A stretch of DNA of 64,000 nucleotides, from assembly GCA_913043285.1 (NCBI GenBank), contig CAJWML010000003.1, positions 186,001-250,000 of the forward strand, written 5' to 3'. The translations under genes were made by a program, and so were the position numbers. Within the stretch, counting starts at the first letter, position 1, and each line of letters starts with the position of its first letter. Positions 1-8,717 of the stretch are shown piece by piece. The notes below the pieces were generated by a model, which was not told the origin of the DNA, did not search any database, and saw only the letters and a program-made list of their open reading frames with translations. The DNA is from CAKZNE01 sp002695025 (GTDB taxonomy: Bacteria > Bacteroidota > Bacteroidia > Flavobacteriales > Schleiferiaceae).

Positions 1-1
1 A

Positions 2-1681
2 CTCATTCCGGCCTGCCTGGAACCCACTAATTTCACGGTAGACACTTCCGTGGTAAGTGATTCCACCGCACTGCTTAGCTGGACCAGTAACGGAAGTTCT
101 TCTTATATCATCGAGTATGGTTATGGAGGCTTTATCCCCGGCACAGGTACTATTTTGACCACTATCTATGATTCACTACAACTTCATTTGCCCAAGGTTA
201 ACCGGCCTTACGAGTTCTATATCCGCAGTAATTGTAACCCGGACAGTAGCATGTACTTCGGTCCCATACGCTTCTTTACCCCTCCGGCACTTTGTGAAGA
301 CTTTGAAGTATATACCCCAGGGCCCTTTAAAGATCAGTCTGCACTGTTCCAACCGGAACCCTTCAGCTACATCAGTGATGCTACGGAGATAACGGATAGC
401 AAAGCGTATAGTGGCACACAGTCGGTACACTTCTATCCTCCTTTTACCATTGGTATATCTTCTTCTATTGCAGATATTGATGACCTTGATTCTGGGGCAT
501 ACGTGTTCAGCCTTGCTATAAATGTAACACCCAGCTTCACCGGTAACTATTCTGTTTACCAGAATTTCCTGAATTTTGGAACCGGCTTCAATGTGTTCTT
601 CTCATCGCAGGGAACGGCTGCCGTATTTAATAATCAAGGCCTTATAACCGATACTCTGGCTCAGTTCAGCTTTATGCACGATACCTGGATACAGATGCAG
701 CACATTATTGATCTGGATAATGATACAACCTGGATGCTGGTTGATGGCACGAACATCAATGCCGGTTGGAAATATACCCAAGGCATGGCACATACTACTG
801 CTACTATTGATGCCATCGGCTTTTTTGCCGCGTATGGTCTTATTGGGGGTAATAACGATGATTTTTACATAGACGACTTCTGTATCAGTCCTTATAAGAA
901 CTGCCTGGCTTCTACGGTAACTAATGTGGCAGTGCAGGGCTGTGACCAGATAGATGTGAATTTTGCTGATACCATTGCCTCAGTTGTGGAATACGGTCAG
1001 GCAGGATTTACAATCGGATCAGGCCAGTTGCTGACCAAATCCGCTCCCACCGTTTCCATTGCCGGACTGCAAGCCGGCACCAGTTATGACGTATATACGT
1101 ATACCATCTGTAACGGCAGCGATACCAGCATAGTAAGCGGCCCCCATACCGTTACTACAGATTCGGTACCCGTACCCGTTTTACAGGTAACCTCAAGCAT
1201 AACCAATACCCCTACAGATCAAACCGTTGTATTGAATGGGGGTGGCTCTACACAAACCAGCTACATTGTTTGGGATTTTGGTGGTGGCGTTCAGGACACC
1301 GGCTTTACCAGTTCCCATACCTACACCTCCAACGGGCCCGTGGATGTAATTGTTACAGCATACAACCAATGCGGCAAAACTTCCGATACCCTTACCTTTT
1401 TCATAAATATCGGACTTGATGAAAGTATGGATGGCGACCTGGATATTTATCCCAACCCTGCAATGGACAATATTCATATTGACTGGCGCCAACCCCAGAC
1501 CTCAAGCATCCGTATGCGCATGATCAATGCCCAGGGACAACTTATAAAACATGAAGCCTGGGACCACGTAGGGGCACTTTTCCAGGAAAAGGTCTCCCTA
1601 GAGGGTTACCCAGCCGGTATGTATATCATTCTACTCGAATCGGACCGAGGAGCATGGACCCGACAAATTTATAAACAGTAG
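2..1681 (+). CDS. T9SS type A cargo protein, C-terminal part (5' end outside window)
   Basis: The reading frame is open from the first bases of the window, so the gene starts upstream; the in-frame GTG at position 50 lies inside a fibronectin type III-like domain and is not a convincing start. After this domain comes a long beta-rich segment resembling a carbohydrate-binding jelly roll, a second FN3-like region, and a PKD-like domain around window residues 395-455 with the WDFGGG core. The last 85 residues form a T9SS type A sorting domain, with the DIYPNP motif and a basic end (RQIYKQ). The family is exported by Sec, carried across the outer membrane by T9SS and anchored or released at the cell surface. 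The substrate cannot be told from this part. A strong terminator follows the stop. Confidence 0.85.
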   Translation, partial: LIPACLEPTNFTVDTSVVSDSTALLSWTSNGSSSYIIEYGYGGFIPGTGTILTTIYDSLQLHLPKVNRPYEFYIRSNCNPDSSMYFGPIRFFTPPALCEDFEVYTPGPFKDQSALFQPEPFSYISDATEITDSKAYSGTQSVHFYPPFTIGISSSIADIDDLDSGAYVFSLAINVTPSFTGNYSVYQNFLNFGTGFNVFFSSQGTAAVFNNQGLITDTLAQFSFMHDTWIQMQHIIDLDNDTTWMLVDGTNINAGWKYTQGMAHTTATIDAIGFFAAYGLIGGNNDDFYIDDFCISPYKNCLASTVTNVAVQGCDQIDVNFADTIASVVEYGQAGFTIGSGQLLTKSAPTVSIAGLQAGTSYDVYTYTICNGSDTSIVSGPHTVTTDSVPVPVLQVTSSITNTPTDQTVVLNGGGSTQTSYIVWDFGGGVQDTGFTSSHTYTSNGPVDVIVTAYNQCGKTSDTLTFFINIGLDESMDGDLDIYPNPAMDNIHIDWRQPQTSSIRMRMINAQGQLIKHEAWDHVGALFQEKVSLEGYPAGMYIILLESDRGAWTRQIYKQ

Positions 1682-1705
1682 TTAGTTTCCTCATACTACT
1701 ATTTG

Positions 1706-1735
1706 AAAGCGCGGTTTTTAACCGCGCTTTTTTTA
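1706..1735 (+). terminator. Rho-independent terminator, probably bidirectional
   Basis: A perfect 11-bp stem (aaagcgcggtt / aaccgcgcttt) closes a TTT loop and runs into seven T residues on the plus strand. It ends the T9SS gene. The convergent minus-strand regulator gene stops directly beside it, so the same hairpin may serve both strands, although the minus-strand T-run is short. Confidence 0.9.
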
Positions 1736-3358
1736 TCCGTATAATTTCTCCCGTATAAAGAACTCAAAGGACTCTCCTTTACCCAAACCTAGCTTTTTTC
1801 GCAGATGATACCGCTTCATGTTTACGCTGGCAGGTTTTATCCCCATCAAAACAGCTATTTCCTTATAGCTAAGTTTGAGCATTATCAACAGTAATAATTG
1901 TACCTCCTTCTGGGTTAATTCGGGTAACTGAGCCAAAAGGTCTTCCAGGAAACCCTCAGTCAATTGCTCAGATTTACGCAAAAACTCTTCCCTGTCCCCG
2001 CTTTGCTCTTCCAGCTTACCCAGCCATCCTGAAACTTCCTTAAGCTGGGCAGACTGACTCCCCTTCTTTTCAATATTGCCAAAGCCGGATTTTACCTTGT
2101 TGAAAATCTCATCATTTTGCACAAAGGTGAGAGCAAACTCGGCCAGGCTCTTTTTCTGGATCTTGAGTCTTTCCTGTAAAGTTTGCTGCTCCAGACGGGT
2201 GTTTTCCAGCTCACTCTCCAATAGTTTTTGCCTGGAGGCCTTGTATTTCCGGTCCTGCTTTAATAGTTCCCTGGCTTTTCTTCTTTTATCCTTAAGCGAA
2301 AAATACAGGTATAAAGCCAGGGCGGCAATAAGGACGAAAACACCCAGGTAAAGGAGTTTCAGGAAAAAATCCTTTTCGGCTGAAAGTTGTAGTTCTTCTA
2401 TTTTCCGTTCCTGCGTTTGCACATCATACTCAGCTTTCATCCTTTTAAAAAGTTCCTGCTTTCCCTCCATATCCAATACGTCACGAATGCTGTCCCTTAC
2501 CATTAATTGTCGGTATGCTTCCTCATAATTTTTAAGCTCCAGGGCCACCACATACAGCAATTCGTGGCTATACATCTCAATACGCGGAAGGGAGCCCTGA
2601 CTGGCATTCAGCGTTTGTGTAATGTAGTACCGGCATGAATCCATAAACCCGGACTCCATCATAAACCTGCCCAGGTGATAGTTGCCGAACACCACCCCCA
2701 TCAGTTCGTCACTTTCTTTATACAGCTTTAAGGCTTTCTTCAGGTTTTGGATACCTTTTTCCAGCTCACCTTTACTGGCCATGACCGTTCCCAGGTTCAG
2801 CAAGCTGCTTCTAACCACCTGGCCATATTTCATATCAGCGGCAAGCTCATAGGATTTTTTAAAGTAAAATTCAGCAGAATCCAACTCTCCGTTATCCAGG
2901 TACACCGATCCAATATTAACCAGGTTACGAGCTATGCCGGTGCTGTCATTAACCTCTTTATAAAGCTTAATACTGGTCCTGTAATTTTGTATTTCCTCCA
3001 CCACATTACCGGCCACATTCCCAAAATTCATGTAAACCCCTGCCAGACCCAGCGTATCCTTTATGCCTTCATACAACTCACGAGCCTGTAGATAGTAGGA
3101 GATGGCCCTTTCGTTATCACCGATGTACATAAACAGGGTACCTTTTCGCTTAGCTACCCAGGCCTGTAAGCTCTTATCATTGCGATATAATGAAGACTGT
3201 ACGATGCTGTTCAGAAAGGTAAGAGCCGAATCAGGAGAGCTTTGTAGCTTGTGTTCCACCTCCCCTTTCCACTCGGCCACTTTCGAAATTTCATCCTGGT
3301 CTTGAGACTGACCCGAAAGAAAGCCTGAAAGAAACGCTATGAGCATGTACCTTCTCAT
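1733..3358 (-). CDS. Membrane-anchored TPR / LuxR-type HTH regulator (second of a tandem pair)
   Basis: This 541-residue protein has an N-terminal signal or anchor sequence, about six TPR-like helical repeats (roughly residues 30-300), one membrane segment near residues 335-358 and a coiled coil (about 365-410). A C-terminal helix-turn-helix of the LuxR/GerE type follows, containing LSYKEIAVLMGIKPASVNMK. The architecture is common in Bacteroidota: the TPR part is outside the cytoplasmic membrane and the HTH part inside, so an envelope signal may control transcription directly. Its ATG overlaps the stop of the upstream gene by 4 bp, which indicates translational coupling. That neighbour has the same architecture, so the two are probably duplicates. 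Target genes are not evident. Confidence 0.8.
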   Translation of the reverse strand: MRRYMLIAFLSGFLSGQSQDQDEISKVAEWKGEVEHKLQSSPDSALTFLNSIVQSSLYRNDKSLQAWVAKRKGTLFMYIGDNERAISYYLQARELYEGIKDTLGLAGVYMNFGNVAGNVVEEIQNYRTSIKLYKEVNDSTGIARNLVNIGSVYLDNGELDSAEFYFKKSYELAADMKYGQVVRSSLLNLGTVMASKGELEKGIQNLKKALKLYKESDELMGVVFGNYHLGRFMMESGFMDSCRYYITQTLNASQGSLPRIEMYSHELLYVVALELKNYEEAYRQLMVRDSIRDVLDMEGKQELFKRMKAEYDVQTQERKIEELQLSAEKDFFLKLLYLGVFVLIAALALYLYFSLKDKRRKARELLKQDRKYKASRQKLLESELENTRLEQQTLQERLKIQKKSLAEFALTFVQNDEIFNKVKSGFGNIEKKGSQSAQLKEVSGWLGKLEEQSGDREEFLRKSEQLTEGFLEDLLAQLPELTQKEVQLLLLIMLKLSYKEIAVLMGIKPASVNMKRYHLRKKLGLGKGESFEFFIREKLYG

Positions 3359-4983
3359 AGGTTTTCCTGTATGAAATCTTCAAAGGTCTGATCGTTGTCC
3401 ATTTCCAGTTTCTTGCGCAGGCGGTATCGCTTGGTCATAATACTGGCCGGCTCAATATTATAGATACCCGCCAACTCTTTACTACTCACGCCCAGCATAA
3501 TAAATACCAGGAGATGGATATCCTGCTCGGTAAGCTGGGGAAAACGGGATTGAAGCTTGAAGAGGAACTCATCATCCATTTTAAGGGCATTTTCCACAAA
3601 TGCGCGCCTGGACGGGTCATGGTTAAGACTTTGCTGAAGGTATAAGCTCAACTCGTCAAGCTCCTCTTTTTGCCCAGGGTCAGAAACGTTTCTTCTCAGT
3701 TTCCTGAACTTCGCCCTCAGATCATGTAGCAATTGATCGTTTCGGATAAAGTTCTCTGAAAAATCCTGTAATTCCCCTTTCACGTTCTGTACTTCCTGGT
3801 CCAGGTCAGATCGCATTAAGCGCTCATGCTTAAGTTTTGATTCCAGCATTTTGCGTTCCACCTCAGCCTGGTTCTGTTCATTAATGCGAATTTGCTTCAG
3901 GCTGACTATTCTCTTTCTCTGGAAATAGTAAATATTGAGCCCCAGGATAAATGTTAAGCCAATCAAAAGGATTAAGGCTACCCGCGTATAAAAATCCGTT
4001 TCGGCACTGGATTTCAAAAAGTCCAAACGCTCTTCTTTCAGTTTACTTTCATGTTCGGTTTCCATCAGGCTAAGGCTATTCTGTACCTGTTCCTCCCCTG
4101 CCAATCTTAAGGAATCCGCTTTTTTATAATGAAAAATGGCATCCTGGTAATTGTTTGTAGCAATGGCTATCCGCTTGATCAGTTGGTGTATTTTATACAG
4201 GTATTCCGGTTCATTAAAAGGCTGGAGCAGATCCATAAGCTCCCTCCTGGCAGGTCCGAACTTTGAACTCTCTACCAGCTTATAGGCATGAGCGTAGCGC
4301 AGTTCCTGATTTAAAAAGACAAACTTCTTACCCTGGAAACTATCTTTCAGGTATACCTCGGTGGCTTTGAGCTGGTCCCACTGATGGTGGGTAAGGTAAT
4401 GGTCCAGCAGGTGCATATATTGATGGGCAATAAGGATGCTATCTCCCATTTCTAATGCCAGCATAATACTCTTTTGAAGCAAATCCTCAGCCTTTTCAAG
4501 ATCCAGGTCACGGCTGTAAAAACCCGCTGCAGCTCTCAACAAACGGATACGAAGTTGTAGCGCACTATCCGGCACTACTGCAATGGCACTATCAAAGTGG
4601 CCTTTACTTGCAGCCTCATTCTTAAGAATTGCATAAGCATAAAAAGTGTAGGCCAACCCATACCTATCCCCAGAATCCTCAAAGGCCTCGCGGGCCATAT
4701 CCAGGTACTTAACGGCATAAGGTGTAACCTTATTCATGGTAAATACCAGGCCCTTGCATAGCAAGGCATAGTTTCTTTCTGCAACGGGTTCTTCATAAAG
4801 CTCCAGGGCTTGATTGGCCTTTGCTAAAGCCAGATCAGGGCTCTCCACCGATAGTTGAACAAGGTGGTAAGGATTATAGGATTGAGAAAATGCCCTGGTC
4901 TGAATACCAAACCACGCGCCTATGACAAAAACTATAGGATACGCCCTCTTCACAAACCCTTTCAAATACGGAGAAACATGCAC
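3355..4983 (-). CDS. Membrane-anchored TPR / LuxR-type HTH regulator (first of a tandem pair)
   Basis: This 542-residue protein is built like its downstream neighbour. It has an N-terminal hydrophobic segment (VFVIGAWFGIQ), helical TPR-like repeats to about residue 300, a membrane segment around 335-355, a coiled coil, and a C-terminal HTH containing VSSKELAGIYNIEPASIMTK. The two proteins match in length, domain order and HTH spacing but differ clearly in sequence, which suggests an old duplication. It is first in a two-gene unit joined by an ATGA overlap. I saw no exact TAnnTTTG element in the 105 bp upstream. The signal sensed is unknown. Confidence 0.8.
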   Translation of the reverse strand: MHVSPYLKGFVKRAYPIVFVIGAWFGIQTRAFSQSYNPYHLVQLSVESPDLALAKANQALELYEEPVAERNYALLCKGLVFTMNKVTPYAVKYLDMAREAFEDSGDRYGLAYTFYAYAILKNEAASKGHFDSAIAVVPDSALQLRIRLLRAAAGFYSRDLDLEKAEDLLQKSIMLALEMGDSILIAHQYMHLLDHYLTHHQWDQLKATEVYLKDSFQGKKFVFLNQELRYAHAYKLVESSKFGPARRELMDLLQPFNEPEYLYKIHQLIKRIAIATNNYQDAIFHYKKADSLRLAGEEQVQNSLSLMETEHESKLKEERLDFLKSSAETDFYTRVALILLIGLTFILGLNIYYFQRKRIVSLKQIRINEQNQAEVERKMLESKLKHERLMRSDLDQEVQNVKGELQDFSENFIRNDQLLHDLRAKFRKLRRNVSDPGQKEELDELSLYLQQSLNHDPSRRAFVENALKMDDEFLFKLQSRFPQLTEQDIHLLVFIMLGVSSKELAGIYNIEPASIMTKRYRLRKKLEMDNDQTFEDFIQENL

Positions 4984-5088
4984 TCAAACAGTATCTTTAA
5001 TCGCAATATCCGCAATTTGTAGCAAATACCGGGAAGCATATAAGAAGTACGTTCCAAACCCGCTATCAGCGGTTAAGGTATTTTTAGC

Positions 5089-5652
5089 CTAGAATATTTG
5101 TGGATTGTAATTTTCAGGGTGCTTACCCTTAATGGGACGGTATTGCTCCTGTATGAAATGCATATCTTTTTCAAAATCCCCGGACGGCTCAAACACCCCG
5201 AGAACACCACCTATCTTCTTCTCATAATCCAGGTACCCCATACTGATGGGCACCTCAGCCTCGTTGGCAATCCTGTAAAACCCAGTGCGCCATTTCGGAG
5301 CCGGTTTACGGCTTCCTTCTGCCGGCACCAGTATGACCAGGTCATGATGTTTACGGAGCAACTCTATGGCATAATCGGTAAGCTGATTCTTTTGCCTGGA
5401 ACGATCTACACCCAAAGCACCCGTCCATTTGAAGAACCATCCAAAGGGGCCGCGCGTATATTCGCTTTTTATAAAGTATCTGAGGTCTACCCCCATCTTC
5501 CAGAAGGCGGCCAGGGCAAATGGAAAATCCCAGTTTGAAGTATGGGGCGCAGCTACCATAACCGAATGTTTCATTCGTTGTATCTGCTCTTCATCCACGG
5601 GTATTTTCCAACCTGTGATTCCCAGGAAAATTTTAGCCAGAATTTTCTTCAC
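5089..5652 (-). CDS. PlsC-like 1-acylglycerol-3-phosphate acyltransferase family protein
   Basis: This 187-residue protein carries the glycerolipid acyltransferase signature: HTSNWD near residues 37-42 (His and Asp of the HxxxxD motif) and PAEGSR near residue 110, matching the substrate-binding block. Family members move an acyl chain from acyl-ACP or acyl-CoA to a lyso-lipid at the inner membrane. It is shorter than canonical PlsC (about 240 residues) and has no clear N-terminal membrane helix. It belongs with the short stand-alone acyltransferases common in Bacteroidota, whose acceptor is often not known. It appears monocistronic between the regulator pair and the helicase gene. Confidence 0.8.
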   Translation of the reverse strand: MKKILAKIFLGITGWKIPVDEEQIQRMKHSVMVAAPHTSNWDFPFALAAFWKMGVDLRYFIKSEYTRGPFGWFFKWTGALGVDRSRQKNQLTDYAIELLRKHHDLVILVPAEGSRKPAPKWRTGFYRIANEAEVPISMGYLDYEKKIGGVLGVFEPSGDFEKDMHFIQEQYRPIKGKHPENYNPQIF

Positions 5653-5733
5653 ACCCCAAAATTTAAAGCCAAAATAGAACGAAAAGAGTTAGACGAAAAA
5701 ACAATCGTTATGCATGAATAGTAAATCCCGACA

Positions 5734-7161
5734 TCATTGGGTAAAATAATCATCCTTAAAACCCATAAGATATACCCTGGATTGAGCCCTGGTTACTGCA
5801 GTATACAGCCATCGCAGGTAATCCATATCCACCTCTCCTGTAGGCAGCCAGGGTTGCTCAATAAAAACGTTCTTCCACTGTCCGCCCTGCGCCTTGTGAC
5901 AGGTTATAGCATAGGCAAATTTTACCTGGAGGGCGTTGAAATAGGGATTGGCCTGTACCTTTTGATGTCGTTTGTATTTTTGAGGGATATCGGCATAATC
6001 TTCCAGCACCTTATAGTATAATTTGGATGATTCCTCCCAGGGCAATGAGGGAGCCGGCATATCCAAAACATTGAGCATCAGCACCGTTTCGAAAGGCTCC
6101 ATATCATCATAGTCCACCATTCGTACCTTAACCCGCACAAACCGGAGGTCATACAGATCTTTGTACTCGTATATTTCCAGTAGCTCAATAATATCACCAT
6201 TGGCAATAAAGCCGGCCCTGGAAGTAGGGGAAAGCCAGAAGTAGTTATTCTTTACCACCATCAGGTAATCGCCCGGTGATATCTCATCCTCCTGCCAGAG
6301 TATACGCCTACGGATCTGCTGGTTAAACAGGTTGGCTCTTTTGTTAGACCGTACAATAATGGAAGTACCTTCCCGGCCTTCGTCCCGAAAGGAAGCCTGC
6401 AGGGCATCTTCCACCTCATACCCCTCCAGCAATCGCACAAAGTCATCCTGCACTTCAAAGCGGGGTATACGGAACTGCTCTTCGCGTTGCATTGTACGTA
6501 ATGTGGTGGCGTTTTCCAATATCCCGGAATCACTGCCTTGTCGCATCACCTGCTTTAGCTCCACCTCTACACAGGACTTACGGAAAGTAGCGCCCAGGTA
6601 ATTGGCATCCAGTGCCGGGCTTTCATCAGTACCCACAGGTGGTAACTGGGCGTTATCTCCTATCAGGATCAGTTTGCAGTTCACACCTTTCCGTACATAC
6701 TCTATCAGGTCATGGAGAAGTCCGCCCGAAATAAGGCTAAAATCATTGCTGCTGTCCTGGATCATGGAGGCCTCATCCACCACAAAAATGGTGTGTGTGG
6801 ATTTATTTTCCTTGAGACGGAAACTCATGCCTCCTTTCTTATCACGGGTAGGCTTAAAAATATGGCGGTGTATAGTGGATGCCTTTTTTCCTGAATATTG
6901 GGTCATAACCTTAGCCGCTCTGCCGGTAGGAGCCAGGAGAACCACTTTACGCTTAAAATCAGGCAAGGTCTTTACCAGCGACTTGATAATAGTAGTCTTT
7001 CCCGTTCCCGCATAGCCCTTGAGAAGAAAAACCTCATCCGGATCCATACGAAGACAGAATTCTGAAAGCCGGGTCAGGGCCGTTTCCTGATCAAAGGTAG
7101 GTTCAAACTGGAAGTTCTCTGACAGGCTTTGATAAAGCTTCTTTTTCTGAATAACATCCAC
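5734..7161 (-). CDS. RecD-like superfamily 1 DNA helicase (AAA family ATPase)
   Basis: This 475-residue protein has a Walker A motif GYAGTGKTT (about residues 49-57), a Walker B motif (VVDEASM), a GDNAQLPPVG motif III, and the C-terminal UvrD_C_2 motif AYAITCHKAQGGQW with YTAVTRAQ near the end. These are hallmarks of the RecD/TraA helicase branch. The protein is much shorter than RecD2 (about 720 residues) and lacks its N-terminal region; this short form is widespread in Bacteroidota. A DNA-repair or replication-restart role is inferred. The first codon lies directly at the expected transcription start of an exact TAnnTTTG box, so the transcript may be leaderless. Confidence 0.85.
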   Translation of the reverse strand: MDVIQKKKLYQSLSENFQFEPTFDQETALTRLSEFCLRMDPDEVFLLKGYAGTGKTTIIKSLVKTLPDFKRKVVLLAPTGRAAKVMTQYSGKKASTIHRHIFKPTRDKKGGMSFRLKENKSTHTIFVVDEASMIQDSSNDFSLISGGLLHDLIEYVRKGVNCKLILIGDNAQLPPVGTDESPALDANYLGATFRKSCVEVELKQVMRQGSDSGILENATTLRTMQREEQFRIPRFEVQDDFVRLLEGYEVEDALQASFRDEGREGTSIIVRSNKRANLFNQQIRRRILWQEDEISPGDYLMVVKNNYFWLSPTSRAGFIANGDIIELLEIYEYKDLYDLRFVRVKVRMVDYDDMEPFETVLMLNVLDMPAPSLPWEESSKLYYKVLEDYADIPQKYKRHQKVQANPYFNALQVKFAYAITCHKAQGGQWKNVFIEQPWLPTGEVDMDYLRWLYTAVTRAQSRVYLMGFKDDYFTQ

Positions 7162-7165
7162 CTGC

Positions 7166-7173
7166 CAAAAATA
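7166..7173 (-). promoter_or_regulatory. Bacteroidota -7 element for the RecD-like helicase gene
   Basis: The minus strand reads TATTTTTG, an exact TAnnTTTG match, with a TTG 23 bp further upstream as a possible -33 element. The box ends five bases before the ATG at 7161, so transcription would begin at or next to the start codon. Confidence 0.5.
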
Positions 7174-7221
7174 AGGCCTCAGGCCACCAACTAAAACAAT
7201 TTAGTCAATAAAAAAAAGTTG

Positions 7222-7229
7222 TAGATTTG
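7222..7229 (+). promoter_or_regulatory. Bacteroidota -7 element for the 7265 / DUF3822 / rsmD operon
   Basis: The plus strand reads TAGATTTG, an exact TAnnTTTG match, 35 bp before the ATG at 7265. No clear TTG lies at the expected -33 distance. The element sits in a 103-bp divergent intergenic region shared with the helicase gene. Confidence 0.55.
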
Positions 7230-7264
7230 TGCGCAACGCAAAATAAAAACTCGCCAAAAGCATT

Positions 7265-7873
7265 ATGGATTCTAAGGTTTCGCTCATTCTTAAAATCGTT
7301 CTAGCGGTAGTAATTATTTATCTTGGCTACCTTCTGTACTCCATCATCCAGGAGCCTATTCAATTTGAAAAGCTTAAAACCAAAAGGTATACCCTGGTAC
7401 AAAACCGCCTTGAGCAAATTCGCGATGCCCAGAAGGCCTATCGGGCTGAATACAGCAAGTTTGCGGATGATTTTAACGGCCTTATAGCTTTTGTAGATAC
7501 CGGTAAACAGAGTATCATTGAGCGTAAGGATTCCTCTTTTACCTACTACAATAAAACTTACCAACAGGAAATGGTAAAGGATACTATCGTGACCAAGCTT
7601 TTGGGATACCAACCGGTGAAGAAGAATTTGTTTGGCGAAGATTTTGACGCTTCCCAACTTCGTTATATCCCTACCACAGAAGGTAAGGAGTTTGAAATGA
7701 GCGCTACCAAGATCAAGGTGAACGATGTTATTGTTCCCGTATTTGAGGCTAAGGCTACCAACGAACAGATCTTTGGGGACGTGTGGAAAAAATACGATCA
7801 GTTCATCGATAAGGAATATGCCCTTACCGTTGGCTCGCTTACTGAACCCACTTTAAGTGGAAACTGGAAGTAA
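7265..7873 (+). CDS. Single-pass membrane protein of unknown function, pseudopilin-like outline
   Basis: I do not recognise a characterised family. The 202-residue protein has one N-terminal membrane helix (about residues 8-27). A charged helix follows with a run like LEQIRDAQKAYRAEYSKFAD, and then a mixed alpha/beta domain. The helix followed by a short 'AY..EY.kFa' stretch recalls pseudopilins, but there is no prepilin peptidase site, so this is only an outline similarity. The stop overlaps the GTG of the DUF3822 gene by 17 bp, and rsmD follows, so the three genes form one operon. The close overlap with DUF3822 suggests that the two proteins work together. Confidence 0.7.
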   Translation: MDSKVSLILKIVLAVVIIYLGYLLYSIIQEPIQFEKLKTKRYTLVQNRLEQIRDAQKAYRAEYSKFADDFNGLIAFVDTGKQSIIERKDSSFTYYNKTYQQEMVKDTIVTKLLGYQPVKKNLFGEDFDASQLRYIPTTEGKEFEMSATKIKVNDVIVPVFEAKATNEQIFGDVWKKYDQFIDKEYALTVGSLTEPTLSGNWK

Positions 7874-8717
7874 TAATATCGACTTCAGCCATTTTTATAA
7901 GGATCCTTCTTTAGACCAAAACCGCATTACGCAATGCCATTCTGTAATTAATCTCAGGAAGGATGGCATGGGTATTCTCATAATGGGGCATGACCGGCAG
8001 AATGTGTTGGCCATTGCGGATTTTGAATGGCCAGCTACTACCGATCCTCACCAGTCCCTGGCTTTTATTGAAAAAAATCTCCTTACCCTTGAATTTAATC
8101 TTGAAGAGTCCTTATCACTACAATGGATATGGTCAGGCTCCAAAGTAAGTTTAGTACCACAGGAGCTCTATGAGGAAGGTAAGGCCTACAAAGCCCTGGA
8201 GTTAACCTGCCGGCCTTCTAAGGATGAAAATGTAGCGTCTGATGTATGGACCAAACCACACATCATATCGGTATACCTGGTTCCTGGCGTGTTACAGGAT
8301 TGGGTGAAGCATAATTTTGATGAACATCAACTCATACACAGCAGCACCGCTTTGCACGGCCTCTCCCAGTTATATGAACATGACGAGGTTTTTGCTCTCC
8401 TGTATGTGGAACACAACTACGCAGAATTCTACCTTTCTATGAACGGCAGGCCGGTTTTTTACAACCAGTTTACCTATGCCGTGGAGGAAGACCTGCTTTA
8501 TTACCTGCTTTTTGCATTGGAACAAAACCGGATACTGGCTCCGGAAATAAACCTGAGGGTAGCCGGTAAAGCCCCTAAGGGTAAAAAACTATATACTTTG
8601 TTAAGCGAATATATCGGTACTGTAGAGCCTTTGCCCATTGCCAAGGCTTTCAAACTCTCACCGGATCTCAGTAAAGAGCAATTCCGAACCCACATACTTT
8701 TAGCCGGCAGCCTATGA
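7857..8717 (+). CDS. DUF3822 family protein
   Basis: This 286-residue protein resembles DUF3822, a family found almost only in Bacteroidota. The alternation of beta strands and glycine turns resembles an actin-like (ASKHA) fold, but no function has been established that I know of. The GTG start lies inside the upstream gene (17-bp overlap), and the next in-frame ATG would remove about 35 residues of well-formed sequence. The last 4 bp overlap the rsmD start (ATGA). Its place before rsmD is one I recall from other Flavobacteriales. Confidence 0.75.
   Translation: METGSNNIDFSHFYKDPSLDQNRITQCHSVINLRKDGMGILIMGHDRQNVLAIADFEWPATTDPHQSLAFIEKNLLTLEFNLEESLSLQWIWSGSKVSLVPQELYEEGKAYKALELTCRPSKDENVASDVWTKPHIISVYLVPGVLQDWVKHNFDEHQLIHSSTALHGLSQLYEHDEVFALLYVEHNYAEFYLSMNGRPVFYNQFTYAVEEDLLYYLLFALEQNRILAPEINLRVAGKAPKGKKLYTLLSEYIGTVEPLPIAKAFKLSPDLSKEQFRTHILLAGSL

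Noticed and set aside
50..1681. GTG at position 50 as the start of the first T9SS gene
   Set aside because: The frame is open to the window edge and the residues before the GTG continue an FN3-like domain, so the true start lies upstream of the window.
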